Shown: positions 1 through 8,695 of the stretch, one piece after another
Position numbering within the stretch: position 1 is the first letter of the stretch
Layout of the letters: every line of letters begins with the position of its first letter
NCBI RefSeq assembly: GCF_022513565.1
Contig: NZ_JAKWBE010000013.1
Span: 62,001-126,000, forward strand
From: Streptomyces gilvus
GTDB lineage: Bacteria > Actinomycetota > Actinomycetes > Streptomycetales > Streptomycetaceae
Length of the DNA stretch: 64,000 nt
Reading direction: 5' to 3'
Notes under the pieces: generated by a model
Seen by the model: the letters and a program-made list of their open reading frames with translations, nothing else
Databases searched by the model: none
Told to the model about the DNA's origin: nothing
Translations under genes and position numbers: made by a program

Positions 1-425
1 TCGTCGCGCACCTCGGCGTCGAAGCCGGCCGCGCGCTCGGTCAGCGCGTCCAGCACGACCTGGGCGTTGGAGGCGTTGGCGACGACCAGGTACTCGGTCT
101 CGGCGAGCCGGTAGACGATCAGGTCGTCCAGGATGCCGCCGTCGGCCCGGCAGATCATGGTGTAGCGGGCGCGGCCCACGGCGACGGACGCGATGTTCCC
201 GACCAGGGCGTGGTTCAGCAGGGCGGCGGCCTGCGGGCCGGTGACGGTGATCTCGCCCATGTGGGAGAGGTCGAAGAGGCCGGCCCGGGTGCGCACGGCC
301 AGGTGCTCGTCGCGCTCGGAGCCGTAGCGCAGCGGCATGTCCCAGCCGGCGAAGTCGGTCATCGTCGCACCCAGCGAACGATGCAGGGCATCGAGCGCGG
401 TACGGCGGAGTTCGGTGCTGCTCAT
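1..425 (-). CDS. gcvT: Glycine cleavage T-protein (aminomethyltransferase), N-terminal part
   Basis: T-protein of the glycine cleavage system. It moves the methylene group from the aminomethyl-lipoyl H-protein to tetrahydrofolate and releases ammonia. About 141 codons are visible; the rest lies beyond the left edge. The ATG is the complement of 423-425 and the protein begins MSSTELRRTALDALHRSLGA. It contains the family's FAGWDMPLRYG segment near residue 26 and LFDLSHMGEI near residue 50, then the LLNHALVGNI region and ILDDLIVYR. The leader carries a glycine riboswitch, which confirms the identity independently. In related genomes gcvH and glyA follow in the same direction, but here they would be outside the window. 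Confidence 0.96.
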   Translation of the reverse strand, partial: MSSTELRRTALDALHRSLGATMTDFAGWDMPLRYGSERDEHLAVRTRAGLFDLSHMGEITVTGPQAAALLNHALVGNIASVAVGRARYTMICRADGGILDDLIVYRLAETEYLVVANASNAQVVLDALTERAAGFDAEVRD

Positions 426-476
426 CGGACGGTCGTCTCCCAGGGCATGACGGGACAGGGCGAGGTCATTCCTCCC

Positions 477-680
477 CATCTGTCATCGGTACCTGAGAGG
501 TTCGCCCTGATCACGCGAATGAACGGGCTTGCACCGTGGGTGGGGCCACCGCACGGCGGCCCGCTTTTCAGATGTGCCTCGCCCGCGCGGTAACGGGGCC
601 TGAGAGATTCAAGGGAGGGACTTGCTCCTTCGGCGCCCCGGCGACGCAGACGTGTCGGCGTGCTGGGGACTCTCCCGCGC
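477..680 (-). ncRNA. Tandem glycine riboswitch upstream of gcvT
   Basis: Two consecutive glycine aptamers read on the minus strand. Aptamer 1 (585-680) is closed by a P1 helix of CCGCGC (675-680 on +) with GCGCGG (585-590). It holds the conserved GGGAGAG, CCGAAGGAGCAA and AATCTCTCAGG elements. Aptamer 2 (477-574) is closed by CATCTG/CAGATG (569-574 with 477-482) and has GGTGCAAGCC and AACCTCTCAGGTACC, followed by GACAGATGGGGAGG. The pair ends about 52 nt before the gcvT ATG. In this family glycine binding usually switches on gcv expression. The expression platform could not be resolved by eye; the GGGGAGG next to the second P1 lies near 470-476, so control of translation or of a terminator is possible. 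Confidence 0.93.
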
Positions 681-863
681 GGATTCAAACGGCCGGTATG
701 CAGTTGCGCGGACATCATTGCATGCCTCGTCCGCTCGCGTCAGACCGCTCTTTGTGACGGGCCTGTGGCCGGAACCGAACGGAACCGCGAGACACCGTGC
801 ATTACCTTCTCTTTACATTCAGTGGGGACAAGCTTTCCTGACCCCCCAGGGAGGACGATCACG

Positions 864-1532
864 GTGAACAGGCCCACGGCGTACGCCACGACCTCGGCTC
901 TCACGCTGCCCCGGCAGCCCGCGGCCTCGGCCCGCGAGCGGTGCGACGAGCTCCCGGCTCCCGTCGTCCGCGATCTGCGCGACCGCTCGGGCCGCAGCCC
1001 GCACGCCCTGCTCTTCGGACCCCGTGACCTCGTCGTCGTCACCGGCCTGCCCGGCAGCGGCAAGTCCACGCTGATGGCCCGCGCGGTCAAAGCCGCCCGC
1101 GTCGACTCGCAGGACGCCCGCGACCGCTGGGAGCGCCGGCTGCCATCCCTGCTGCCGTACGCGCTCTACCGCCCCCTGGTCCGTCTTGCCCACTACGCCG
1201 GCCTGCGCCGGGCCGTGCGCGGCGGCGAGGGGGTCGTGGTGCACGACTGCGGTACGCAGTCCTGGGTGCGCGGCTGGCTGGCCCGCGAGGCCCGCCGCCG
1301 CGGCGGCACGCTGCACCTGCTGCTCCTGGACGTCACACCGCACGCGGCGCTGGCGGGCCAGCGCGAGCGAGGCCGGGGCGTCTCCCGCTACGCCTTCCTG
1401 CGCCACCGCACGGCTGCCGCCCGGCTGATCCGCTCCGTCGAGCGCGGCGAACTGCCCGAGGGCGTCGGCTCGGCGGTGCTCCTCGACCGGGACGCGGCGG
1501 ACGTCGTCACCAGGATCGGCTTCACGGGCTGA
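864..1532 (+). CDS. P-loop ATP/GTP-binding protein (kinase-like)
   Basis: A 222-residue cytoplasmic protein with a clear Walker A motif, GLPGSGKST at residues 61-69, preceded by a hydrophobic strand (DLVVVT). A likely Walker B-type strand is LHLLLLDVTP near residue 150. The layout resembles small AAA/zeta-toxin or nucleotide-kinase-like P-loop proteins, with an Arg-rich stretch around HRTAAARLIR that could be a lid. I chose the GTG at 864 because AGGGAGGA lies 8-9 bases upstream; the longer open frame back to 660 runs through the gcvT leader and is unlikely to be translated. The substrate is unknown. It is transcribed away from gcvT, sharing a 180-bp intergenic region. Confidence 0.85.
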   Translation: MNRPTAYATTSALTLPRQPAASARERCDELPAPVVRDLRDRSGRSPHALLFGPRDLVVVTGLPGSGKSTLMARAVKAARVDSQDARDRWERRLPSLLPYALYRPLVRLAHYAGLRRAVRGGEGVVVHDCGTQSWVRGWLAREARRRGGTLHLLLLDVTPHAALAGQRERGRGVSRYAFLRHRTAAARLIRSVERGELPEGVGSAVLLDRDAADVVTRIGFTG

Positions 1533-1601
1533 CCCCGCGTCGGTTCCACCCGCTAGCCTTTCCGGTCACAGTGGTTCCCAGCAGACGGTCGGACACAACA
1601 G

Positions 1602-2396
1602 ATGGACTTCCCAGCGGATCTCCCCGCGGACTTTCCCGCCCAGGCACACCCCCATCCGCACGGCGGCTGGCCGGGCAACGAACTGGAGGAGGTGCTCTCG
1701 GCCTCCCTCGGCGTCCCCACCGCGGGCGGCCGGATCATCGAGGTACTCGGCCGCAGCTTCCTGTGGATCCCGCTGCCGGGCGGCGGCGGTCCGCTCAGCG
1801 GTCCCCTCGACGTGCCCACGCTGGAGATCGAGGGCCAGGCCTTTGTCCCGGTCTTCAGCTCAGAGGAGCAGTTCCGCCAGGTCGTCGGCGGTCATCTGTC
1901 GTACACCGTCGCCCCGGCCGTCGAGTTCGCCCGCGGTCTGCCCCCGCAGGTGGGGATCGCGGTCAACCCCGACGGCGTGGTCGGCATACCCCTTCCGCCG
2001 GCCGCGGTCGCCGAACTGTGCCGCGTCGGCCGCACCGCCCTGGACGGCCCCGCCTCCGGCGGCCGCGTCAAGCTCTACGAACCGGACTGGCAGGACGACC
2101 CGATCGACTTCCTGGCCGCGGCCTCCGAGGAGTTCGCCGCCGTCGGTGTCGTGGCCACGGCCCGCCGCTGCCTCGCCGCGATCGAAACGGCCGACCCGGT
2201 GATGTTCGTGGGCGTCGAACTCTCCCAGCGGGAGGGCGATCTGCGGGCCCTTCCCCTGGAGGCCCTCACCCGGGCGGTGACCAGGATCCCCACCCAGTGG
2301 CCGGTCAACCTGGTCCTGCTGGACGTGACCGACGATCCGGTGGCCGTCTGGATGCGCGAGCGGGTACGCCCTTTCTATGCGAGGGACCACTTCTGA
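1602..2396 (+). CDS. sseB: SseB family protein (enhanced serine sensitivity)
   Basis: A 264-residue cytoplasmic protein of the SseB family, named after the E. coli gene affecting serine sensitivity; the biochemical role is unknown. It begins MDFPADLPADFPAQAH. The N-terminal SseB domain (about residues 28-120) includes LEIEGQAFVPVFSSEEQFRQ, typical of the family. The C-terminal domain (about 130-264) ends with LVLLDVTDDPVAVWMRERVR. The next gene is a paralogue with the same C-terminal layout, so this pair probably arose by duplication. Nearby gcvT makes a link to serine/glycine metabolism tempting, but that is inference only. Confidence 0.85.
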   Translation: MDFPADLPADFPAQAHPHPHGGWPGNELEEVLSASLGVPTAGGRIIEVLGRSFLWIPLPGGGGPLSGPLDVPTLEIEGQAFVPVFSSEEQFRQVVGGHLSYTVAPAVEFARGLPPQVGIAVNPDGVVGIPLPPAAVAELCRVGRTALDGPASGGRVKLYEPDWQDDPIDFLAAASEEFAAVGVVATARRCLAAIETADPVMFVGVELSQREGDLRALPLEALTRAVTRIPTQWPVNLVLLDVTDDPVAVWMRERVRPFYARDHF

Positions 2397-2516
2397 GCCG
2401 CCGGCGGCGACTCCCACGCCGCACCTGGGCCCGCGCACGCACAACAGGCCCCGAGCAGCCAGGCGCTTAAGCTTTCCCCCAATGCGGGGCAACTCTTCGA
2501 AGGGGCGGTACGTCAG

Positions 2517-3308
2517 GTGAGCGCGAGCCTCAGCGGCGGCGTCGAGCAGATGCTGCGCCAGGTGACGCCCGGGCGCTACGACGCCTACGAGGCACTGCTC
2601 AGGGCGCTCGCCACCCCTGGCCAGGGCCAGATCTGGATGCTCCTGTGGCACGGCCAGGCGGGAGCTCCGGACGCCCAGTACGGAAACATGGAAGTGGACG
2701 GCTACGGCTACGCCCCGTGCGTCACCTCCGCCCAGGAACTCTCCGCCAGCGGCTGGAACCGCTCCTACGAGGTGGTCGACGGGATCGACGTGGCCCGCGC
2801 CCTCTACCCCGACCACTTCGGCCTCTGGCTCAACCCGCACGCCCCCGGCGGCGGCGTCGGCATCCCCTGGCCGGATCTGCGCCGCATCGCCACCGGCCTG
2901 GAGCGTCAGCCCGCCGGTCCGCTGCGGCTCGCGGAACCGGCCATCGAGATCCCGCAGTTCTACGCCCTGCTCGCGCAGAACGCCCACCGCACCCCGGCCG
3001 TCCGCTCGCTGCGCCGCGCCTGGGTGCAGCCGGCGCTCGGGGCGCCGTACCTCGCCATCGGTCTCGACGTCTACGACACCAGTCCGCCCGCCGTGGACTC
3101 GGTGCGGGCGATGATGCAGCAGTCCATCGGCGCGGTCCCCGACGGCCTGCCCGTGTCGACCGTGGCGATGTCCGACGAGTACGACCCGGTGGCGCTGTGG
3201 ATGCGGGCGAGCGCCCGTCCGTTCTACGACCGCGAGGCCCACGCGCCCGCGCCCGCCCAGGCTCCGGCGGCCGGATACGGCTATCCGCCGGCGCACGGCG
3301 CATACTGA
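2517..3308 (+). CDS. SseB family paralogue
   Basis: A 263-residue SseB-like protein starting at GTG 2517 (residues MSASLSGGVEQMLRQ). It shares the C-terminal pattern of the preceding gene: IAIGLDVYD.. followed by EYDPVALWMRASARPFYDRE, matching DDPVAVWMRERVRPFYARD upstream. It ends in an Ala/Pro/Gly/Tyr-rich tail (APAPAQAPAAGYGYPP) of about 25 residues. The gap to the upstream gene is 120 bp, with a possible CCCCC/GGGG hairpin near 2477-2489, so it may have its own promoter. Role unknown; annotated by family similarity only. Confidence 0.8.
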   Translation: MSASLSGGVEQMLRQVTPGRYDAYEALLRALATPGQGQIWMLLWHGQAGAPDAQYGNMEVDGYGYAPCVTSAQELSASGWNRSYEVVDGIDVARALYPDHFGLWLNPHAPGGGVGIPWPDLRRIATGLERQPAGPLRLAEPAIEIPQFYALLAQNAHRTPAVRSLRRAWVQPALGAPYLAIGLDVYDTSPPAVDSVRAMMQQSIGAVPDGLPVSTVAMSDEYDPVALWMRASARPFYDREAHAPAPAQAPAAGYGYPPAHGAY

Positions 3309-3621
3309 GACGAGTCTTCTGGTCCAGACCGGACCTCTGGTGATCTGCGCGCGTAGATGACGCCCTAAGATCCTTCGATGCGTCAAATGTCCGAAAAGAA
3401 CCTGTCCGACCCCCGTTACCCACTGTCCGGATAACGGAACCCCGCAGCCCGCATCACGTTTACGCATCCTTTCACCGCCAAGTCTGGCAACAGATCGCCA
3501 AAGCGTTGAAGACTCCCGCTCCAGGGGACTTCGTCCCCGTGTACGAGGACTGATCACGCCGCCACAGCGGCAAGTGCGGGCCGGCTACCGCCGGTTGAAA
3601 TCGAAGAGGGGTCCCTGCCAG
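3309..3621. other. Intergenic region upstream of the peptide transporter
   Basis: 313 bp without a convincing gene. It contains three TGTCCG hexamers between about 3388 and 3436, and a hairpin GGGGAC-TTC-GTCCCC at 3525-3539 about 80 bases before the permease start. It probably holds the promoter of the ABC transporter operon, but I could not pick out a confident -10/-35 pair. Confidence 0.5.
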
Positions 3622-4629
3622 ATGACGGCACCATTGCACGAGCCGACCGCGGAAGCGGCCCCGAGCGCGGCCGAGGAAGCGGCGGTCGCCAGCGCCGACG
3701 CGAAGGCCGTACAGGGACGCTCCCTGGGCCGGATCGCCTGGGAGCGCCTGAAGCGGGACAAGCTCGCCCTGGCGGGCGGCATCATCGTGCTCCTGCTCAT
3801 CGTGGTCGCGGTGTTCGCGCCCCTGATCGCCAGCCTGTACGGGCAGGACCCGGACGCCTACCACGAGAGCCTGATCGACCCGCTCTTCAGCACCCCCAAG
3901 GGGTCGCTCGGCGGCGTCAGCGGCACCCACTGGCTGGGCGTCGAGCCGGTCAACGGCCGAGACATCTTCGCCCGCATCCTCTACGGCGCCCGGATCTCGC
4001 TGCTGGTCGGCTTCCTGTCCGCGATCGTCGCCGTCGTCCTCGGCACGGTGCTCGGCATCCTGGCCGGCTTCTTCGGCGGCTGGGTCGACTCGATCATCAG
4101 CCGCGTCATGGACGGTCTGCTGGCCTTCCCTCAGCTCCTCTTCATCATCGCGCTGGTCTCCGTCATGCCGGACGAGATGCTCGGGCTGAACGGCTCCAGC
4201 GTGCGCGTGTTCGTGATGATCCTGGTCATCGGCTTCTTCGGCTGGCCCTACATCGGACGCGTGGTGCGCGGCCAGACCCTCTCGATGCGTGAGCGCGAGT
4301 ACGTCGAGGCGGCCCGGTCCCTGGGCGCGGGGCGGTTCTACATCCTGTTCAAGGAGCTGCTGCCCAACCTCGTCGCCCCGATCATCGTCTACACGACGAT
4401 GATGATCCCCACCAACATCCTGACCGAAGCGGCACTGAGCTTCCTGGGCGTGGGCGTCAAGCCGCCCACCTCGTCCTGGGGGCAGATGCTCTCGACGGCG
4501 ATCGACTACTACGACTCGGACCCCATGTACATGATCGTCCCGGGTGTAGCGATCTTCATCACCGTTCTGGCCTTCAACCTCTTCGGCGACGGCGTGCGGG
4601 ACGCGCTGGACCCGAAGGGCTCCCGCTGA
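3622..4629 (+). CDS. Oligopeptide/dipeptide ABC transporter permease (DppC/OppC type)
   Basis: A 335-residue inner-membrane permease of the DppC/OppC family. An N-terminal Ala-rich cytoplasmic stretch (1-45) precedes the first membrane helix (about 48-70, LALAGGIIVLLLIVVAVFAP). A periplasmic-side loop follows, then about five more helices. The ABC-contact EAA loop is EAARSLGAGRFYILFKELLP. ATG 3622 is preferred over the longer frame from 3574 because the GAAGAGGGG sequence sits just upstream and MTAPLHEP is a normal start. First gene of a five-gene cluster (permease, binding lipoprotein, permease, two ATPases), which together import peptides. Confidence 0.93.
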   Translation: MTAPLHEPTAEAAPSAAEEAAVASADAKAVQGRSLGRIAWERLKRDKLALAGGIIVLLLIVVAVFAPLIASLYGQDPDAYHESLIDPLFSTPKGSLGGVSGTHWLGVEPVNGRDIFARILYGARISLLVGFLSAIVAVVLGTVLGILAGFFGGWVDSIISRVMDGLLAFPQLLFIIALVSVMPDEMLGLNGSSVRVFVMILVIGFFGWPYIGRVVRGQTLSMREREYVEAARSLGAGRFYILFKELLPNLVAPIIVYTTMMIPTNILTEAALSFLGVGVKPPTSSWGQMLSTAIDYYDSDPMYMIVPGVAIFITVLAFNLFGDGVRDALDPKGSR

Positions 4630-4700
4630 ACCGCCGTACCGCACAAGCGTCCCGTGGCACCAACACGGGGTCTCTCATCAAATCCGGAGGATCCGAGATC

Positions 4701-6491
4701 GTGACTACCCAACGCACCTCAGGGCGGCGCAAGCAGGCGTTGGCCGCTGCTGCCGCGGTCGCCGGGCTGCTGACCTTGGCAGCGTGCGGCGGCGGCAACG
4801 ACAACGGGGGTTCGTCGTCCGGCGCCGCCGGCTTCGACGCCGCGAACAACAAGGTCGCCCAGGCCGATCAGGTCAAGAAGGGCGGCACCCTGAAGTTCGT
4901 CAGCACCCAGGACGCCGACTTCTGGGACACCACGCGCGGCTACTACGGCTTCATGTGGGACTTCGCGCGCTACTACAGCCGTCAGCTGCTGACGTACAAG
5001 ACCGCGCCGGGTGCCGAGGGCGCCAAGCTCACCCCGGACCTCGCCACGGGCATGCCCGAGGTCGCCGACGGCGGCAAGACCTACACGTTCCACCTGCGGG
5101 ACGGCATCACGTGGGAGGACGGCAAGCCGATCACCTCCCAGGACGTCAAGTACGGCATCGAGCGCGTGTGGGCGCAGGACGTGCTGTCCGGCGGTCCGAT
5201 CTACATCCAGCAGATGCTCGACCCGAACAACACCTACAAGGGTCCCTACAAGGACACCTCGAAGGACAAGCTCGGTCTGAAGGCGATCACCACGCCCGAC
5301 GCGAAGACGATCGTCTTCCACCTGCCGAAGCCGAACTCGGACTTCGAAGAGGTGCTGGCGATGGTCTCGGCGTCCCCGGTCCGCCAGGACAAGGACACCA
5401 AGGCCAAGTACACGCTGCACCCCTTCTCCTCCGGCCCGTACAAGTTCCAGTCGTACAGCCCGGGCAAGGGTCTGGTCCTGGTCCGCAACACCAACTGGAA
5501 GGCGTCCTCGGACCCGGTCCGCAAGGCGTACCCGGACAAGATCACGCTGGACATCTCGTCCAACCAGAACGACTCCGACCAGCGTCTGATCAACGGCGAC
5601 TACGACATCGACGCCAGCCAGACGGGCCTCGGCCCGCAGGCGCGCCAGATCGCTCTGAAGCAGCACAAGGGCAACCTGGACAACCCGGTCTCCGGCTTCA
5701 TCCGCTACGCGGTCTTCCCGCAGACGGTCAAGCCGTTCGACAACATCCACTGCCGCAAGGCCGTCATCTACGCGGCCGACCACGTGTCGATCCAGACCGC
5801 GCGCGGTGGCCCGATCGCCGGTGGCGACATCGGCACCAACATGCTCCCGCCGTCCGTCGCGGGTGGCGAGGGCCAGAAGTACGACCCGTACCAGATCGCC
5901 GGCGCCAACAAGAACGGCAACGTCAACCTGGCCAAGCAGGAGCTCAAGGCCTGCGGTAAGCCGAACGGCTTCAGCACCACCATCGCCGTACGCAACAACA
6001 AGGCGCAGGAGGTGGCCACGGCCACGTCCCTGCAGGCGTCGCTGAAGAAGGCCGGCATCAACGCCGACATCTACCAGTACGACGGTTCGCAGAGCTCCGG
6101 CATCATCGGCGCCCCCGCGAACGTGGCGAAGAAGAAGCTCGGCATCATCATCATGGGCTGGGGTCCGGACTTCCCGACCGTCCAGGGCTACGGCCTGCCG
6201 CTGTGGGACAGCCACTACATCCTGCAGAGCGGTAACAACAACTACGCCATGATCAAGGACAAGACGATCGACGGCCTGTTCGACCAGTACACCGCCACGC
6301 AGGACGAGGCGCAGAAGACGTCGATCGCCACGCAGATCAACCACAAGGTGAGCGAGGGCGCGTACTACCTGCCCTTCACCTTCGAGCGGCTGCTGAACTT
6401 CCGTTCCTCGCGCGTCGGCAACGTCTACACGTCGAACGCGTACAGCGGCTACTACGACTTCGTCAACCTCGGTCTGAAGTCCACGAAGTAA
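4701..6491 (+). CDS. Peptide ABC transporter substrate-binding lipoprotein
   Basis: A 596-residue extracellular solute-binding protein of family 5 (DppA/OppA type). It starts at GTG 4701 with CCGGAGGA about 10 bases upstream. The signal peptide ends in the lipobox LAAC with the lipidated Cys at residue 29, followed by a Gly/Ser/Asn-rich linker. Family features include PDLATGMPEVADGGKTYTFH, then WEDGKPITSQDVKYGIERVW. It captures peptides outside the membrane and hands them to the two permeases. Placement between the two permease genes is unusual compared with the classical dppABCDF order but seems usual for this Streptomyces locus. Confidence 0.94.
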   Translation: MTTQRTSGRRKQALAAAAAVAGLLTLAACGGGNDNGGSSSGAAGFDAANNKVAQADQVKKGGTLKFVSTQDADFWDTTRGYYGFMWDFARYYSRQLLTYKTAPGAEGAKLTPDLATGMPEVADGGKTYTFHLRDGITWEDGKPITSQDVKYGIERVWAQDVLSGGPIYIQQMLDPNNTYKGPYKDTSKDKLGLKAITTPDAKTIVFHLPKPNSDFEEVLAMVSASPVRQDKDTKAKYTLHPFSSGPYKFQSYSPGKGLVLVRNTNWKASSDPVRKAYPDKITLDISSNQNDSDQRLINGDYDIDASQTGLGPQARQIALKQHKGNLDNPVSGFIRYAVFPQTVKPFDNIHCRKAVIYAADHVSIQTARGGPIAGGDIGTNMLPPSVAGGEGQKYDPYQIAGANKNGNVNLAKQELKACGKPNGFSTTIAVRNNKAQEVATATSLQASLKKAGINADIYQYDGSQSSGIIGAPANVAKKKLGIIIMGWGPDFPTVQGYGLPLWDSHYILQSGNNNYAMIKDKTIDGLFDQYTATQDEAQKTSIATQINHKVSEGAYYLPFTFERLLNFRSSRVGNVYTSNAYSGYYDFVNLGLKSTK

Positions 6492-6571
6492 ACCCGGCAC
6501 ACCCGCCGAACGGCACGAAAGGCAGGTGAAGGCCGGCGCGGCGGGACCGTGGGCCACCGGAAGACCTCCGG

Positions 6572-6596
6572 CGGCCCGCGGTCCTGCGGCGGGCCG
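6572..6596 (+). other. Stem-loop in front of the second permease
   Basis: CGGCCCGC (6572-6579) pairs perfectly with GCGGGCCG (6589-6596) around a 9-base loop. It ends only six bases before the GTG at 6603, so it could reduce downstream translation or act as an mRNA processing/3'-protection element after the abundant binding protein. There is no T run, so a simple intrinsic terminator is less likely. Confidence 0.55.
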
Positions 6597-6602
6597 TTAG
6601 CT

Positions 6603-7601
6603 GTGCTCGCTTACCTCATCAGGCGGCTCTTCGCCGCCGCAGTGATGCTGGTGGTCATCATCCTGGTGGTCTTCTGCATCTTCTTCCTCGTCCCCAAGTG
6701 GGCGGGCGTGGACATCGCCTCAAGCTTCGTGGGCAAGCAGGCCGACCCCGCGTCGGTGGCAGCGGTGCGCGAGAAGCTGGGACTGAGCGACCCGATCTTC
6801 GTTCAGGTCTGGCACTTCTTCAAGGGCATCTTCGTGGGCCGCACCTACGCGGCCGGCGGCGATGTCACCCACTGCGCCGCGCCCTGCTTCGGCTACTCCT
6901 TCCGTACCGAGCAGGACGTCTGGCCCGTGCTCACCGACCGCTTCCCGGTGACCCTGGGTCTGGCGCTCGGTGCCGCGGTGCTGTGGCTGGTCTTCGGTGT
7001 CGCGGCCGGTGTGCTCTCCGCCCTCAAGCGGGGCAGCCTGTGGGACCGCGGAGCGATGGTCATCGCGCTCAGCGGCGTCTCCCTCCCGATCTACTTCACG
7101 GGTCTGCTGTCGCTCGCGATCTTCAGCTACGGCCTCGGCTGGATCGACGGCAAGTACGTGCCCCTCACCGACAGCTTCTCCGGCTGGCTGGGCGGCATGA
7201 TCCTGCCGTGGGTCACTCTCGCCTTCCTGTACGCGGCGATGTACGCCCGGATCACCCGCGCCACCATGCTGGAGATCCTCGGCGAGGACTACATCCGCAC
7301 GGCGCGCGCGAAGGGCCTCAAGGAGCAGGTCGTCATCGGCAAGCACGCCATGCGCTCCACGATGACCCCCATCCTGACCATGCTCGGCATGGACCTCGGC
7401 GCCCTCATCGGCGGCGCGATCCTGACCGAGACGACGTTCAGCCTGCCCGGCCTCGGCCAGGCGGTGCTCAACGCCATCAAGACCCAGGACCTGCCCATCA
7501 TTCTGGGCGTCACCCTGATCACTTCTCTCGCGGTGCTGATCGCCAACCTCGTGGTCGACGTCCTGTACGCCGTGATCGACCCCCGAGTGAGGCTCACATG
7601 A
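6603..7601 (+). CDS. Oligopeptide/dipeptide ABC transporter permease (DppB/OppB type)
   Basis: A 332-residue inner-membrane permease. The N-terminus VLAYLIRRLFAAAVMLVV is the classic DppB opening: a short cytoplasmic lead, RR, then the first helix. After a large external loop (about 45-110) come five more helices. The EAA loop is IRTARAKGLKEQVVIGKHAM, and the C-terminus TYPE ..VLYAVIDPRV is standard. I chose GTG 6603; an alternative GTG at 6549 would add 18 residues that lack membrane-protein character. It partners the DppC-type permease. Its stop overlaps the next start (ATGA at 7598-7601), showing translational coupling. Confidence 0.92.
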   Translation: MLAYLIRRLFAAAVMLVVIILVVFCIFFLVPKWAGVDIASSFVGKQADPASVAAVREKLGLSDPIFVQVWHFFKGIFVGRTYAAGGDVTHCAAPCFGYSFRTEQDVWPVLTDRFPVTLGLALGAAVLWLVFGVAAGVLSALKRGSLWDRGAMVIALSGVSLPIYFTGLLSLAIFSYGLGWIDGKYVPLTDSFSGWLGGMILPWVTLAFLYAAMYARITRATMLEILGEDYIRTARAKGLKEQVVIGKHAMRSTMTPILTMLGMDLGALIGGAILTETTFSLPGLGQAVLNAIKTQDLPIILGVTLITSLAVLIANLVVDVLYAVIDPRVRLT

Positions 7602-8695
7602 CCGAGCTGAGCAAGAGCGGAGCGGCCGTGGGCGAGCCCACGAGCACCTCCCCCGCCCCGACGTCCTTCCTGGAAGTGCGCGACCTGAAGGTGCACTTCC
7701 CGACCGACGACGGACTGGTGAAGTCCGTCGACGGGCTCTCCTTCACGCTGGAGAAGGGCAAGACCCTCGGCATCGTGGGCGAGTCGGGCTCCGGCAAGTC
7801 GGTGACCTCGCTCGGCATCATGGGCCTGCACACCGCCGGCCAGTACGGCAAGCGCAAGGCGCGGATATCCGGTGAGATCTGGCTGGACGGCACCGAGCTG
7901 CTGTCCGCCGACCCCGACGAGGTCCGCAAGCTGCGCGGGCGCGAGATGTCGATGATCTTCCAGGATCCGCTGTCCGCGCTGCACCCGTACTACACGATCG
8001 GCCAGCAGATCGTGGAGGCGTACCGCATCCACCACGACGTCGACAAGAAGACCGCGAAGAAGCGCGCGGTCGAGATGCTCGACCGGGTGGGCATCCCGCA
8101 GCCCGACAAGCGGGTGGACAACTATCCGCACGAGTTCTCCGGCGGTATGCGCCAGCGCGCGATGATCGCGATGTCGTTGGTGAACAACCCCGAGCTGCTG
8201 ATCGCGGACGAGCCGACGACCGCCCTGGACGTGACCGTCCAGGCGCAGATCCTCGACCTGATCCGGGACCTGCAGAAGGAGTTCGGCTCCGCGGTCATCA
8301 TCATCACCCACGACCTGGGCGTCGTCGCCGAGCTGGCCGACGACATCCTGGTGATGTACGGCGGCCGCTGTGTGGAGCGGGGACCGGCGGACAAGGTGTT
8401 CTACGAGCCCCGCCACCCCTACACCTGGGGTCTGCTCGGCTCGATGCCGCGTCTGGACCGTGAGCAGCAGGAGCGTCTGATCCCGGTCAAGGGATCCCCG
8501 CCCTCGTTGATCAACATCCCGTCCGGCTGCGCCTTCAACCCGCGCTGCCCGTACGCCGACGTCCCCAAGGACAATGTCACCCGCACGGTCCGCCCCGAGC
8601 TGGCCGAGGTCGGCAGCCGGCACTGGGCCGCCTGCCACATGACGCAGGAGCAGCGGGAGCGTATCTGGACCGAAGAGATTGCGCCGAAGCTGTGA
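7598..8695 (+). CDS. Peptide ABC transporter ATPase (DppD/OppD type)
   Basis: A 365-residue cytoplasmic ATPase. Walker A GESGSGKS at residues 61-68, Q-loop FQDPLSALHPYY, signature SGGMRQR, Walker B LLIADEPTTALDVT and the H-loop ITHDLG are all intact. The C-terminal oligopeptide-transporter domain has the Cys motif CAFNPRCPYA. It powers import with the next gene as a heterodimer. The start overlaps the preceding stop by four bases, and its own stop overlaps the following GTG by four bases, so the three genes are translated as one unit. Confidence 0.95.
   Translation: MTELSKSGAAVGEPTSTSPAPTSFLEVRDLKVHFPTDDGLVKSVDGLSFTLEKGKTLGIVGESGSGKSVTSLGIMGLHTAGQYGKRKARISGEIWLDGTELLSADPDEVRKLRGREMSMIFQDPLSALHPYYTIGQQIVEAYRIHHDVDKKTAKKRAVEMLDRVGIPQPDKRVDNYPHEFSGGMRQRAMIAMSLVNNPELLIADEPTTALDVTVQAQILDLIRDLQKEFGSAVIIITHDLGVVAELADDILVMYGGRCVERGPADKVFYEPRHPYTWGLLGSMPRLDREQQERLIPVKGSPPSLINIPSGCAFNPRCPYADVPKDNVTRTVRPELAEVGSRHWAACHMTQEQRERIWTEEIAPKL

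Noticed and set aside
660..863. Earlier start of the P-loop protein
   Set aside because: These codons fall in the riboswitch promoter region and lack coding character; GTG 864 has a strong ribosome binding site.
4719..6557. 612-codon open frame antisense to the substrate-binding lipoprotein
   Set aside because: No start signal or domain; the plus-strand gene has signal peptide and family motifs.
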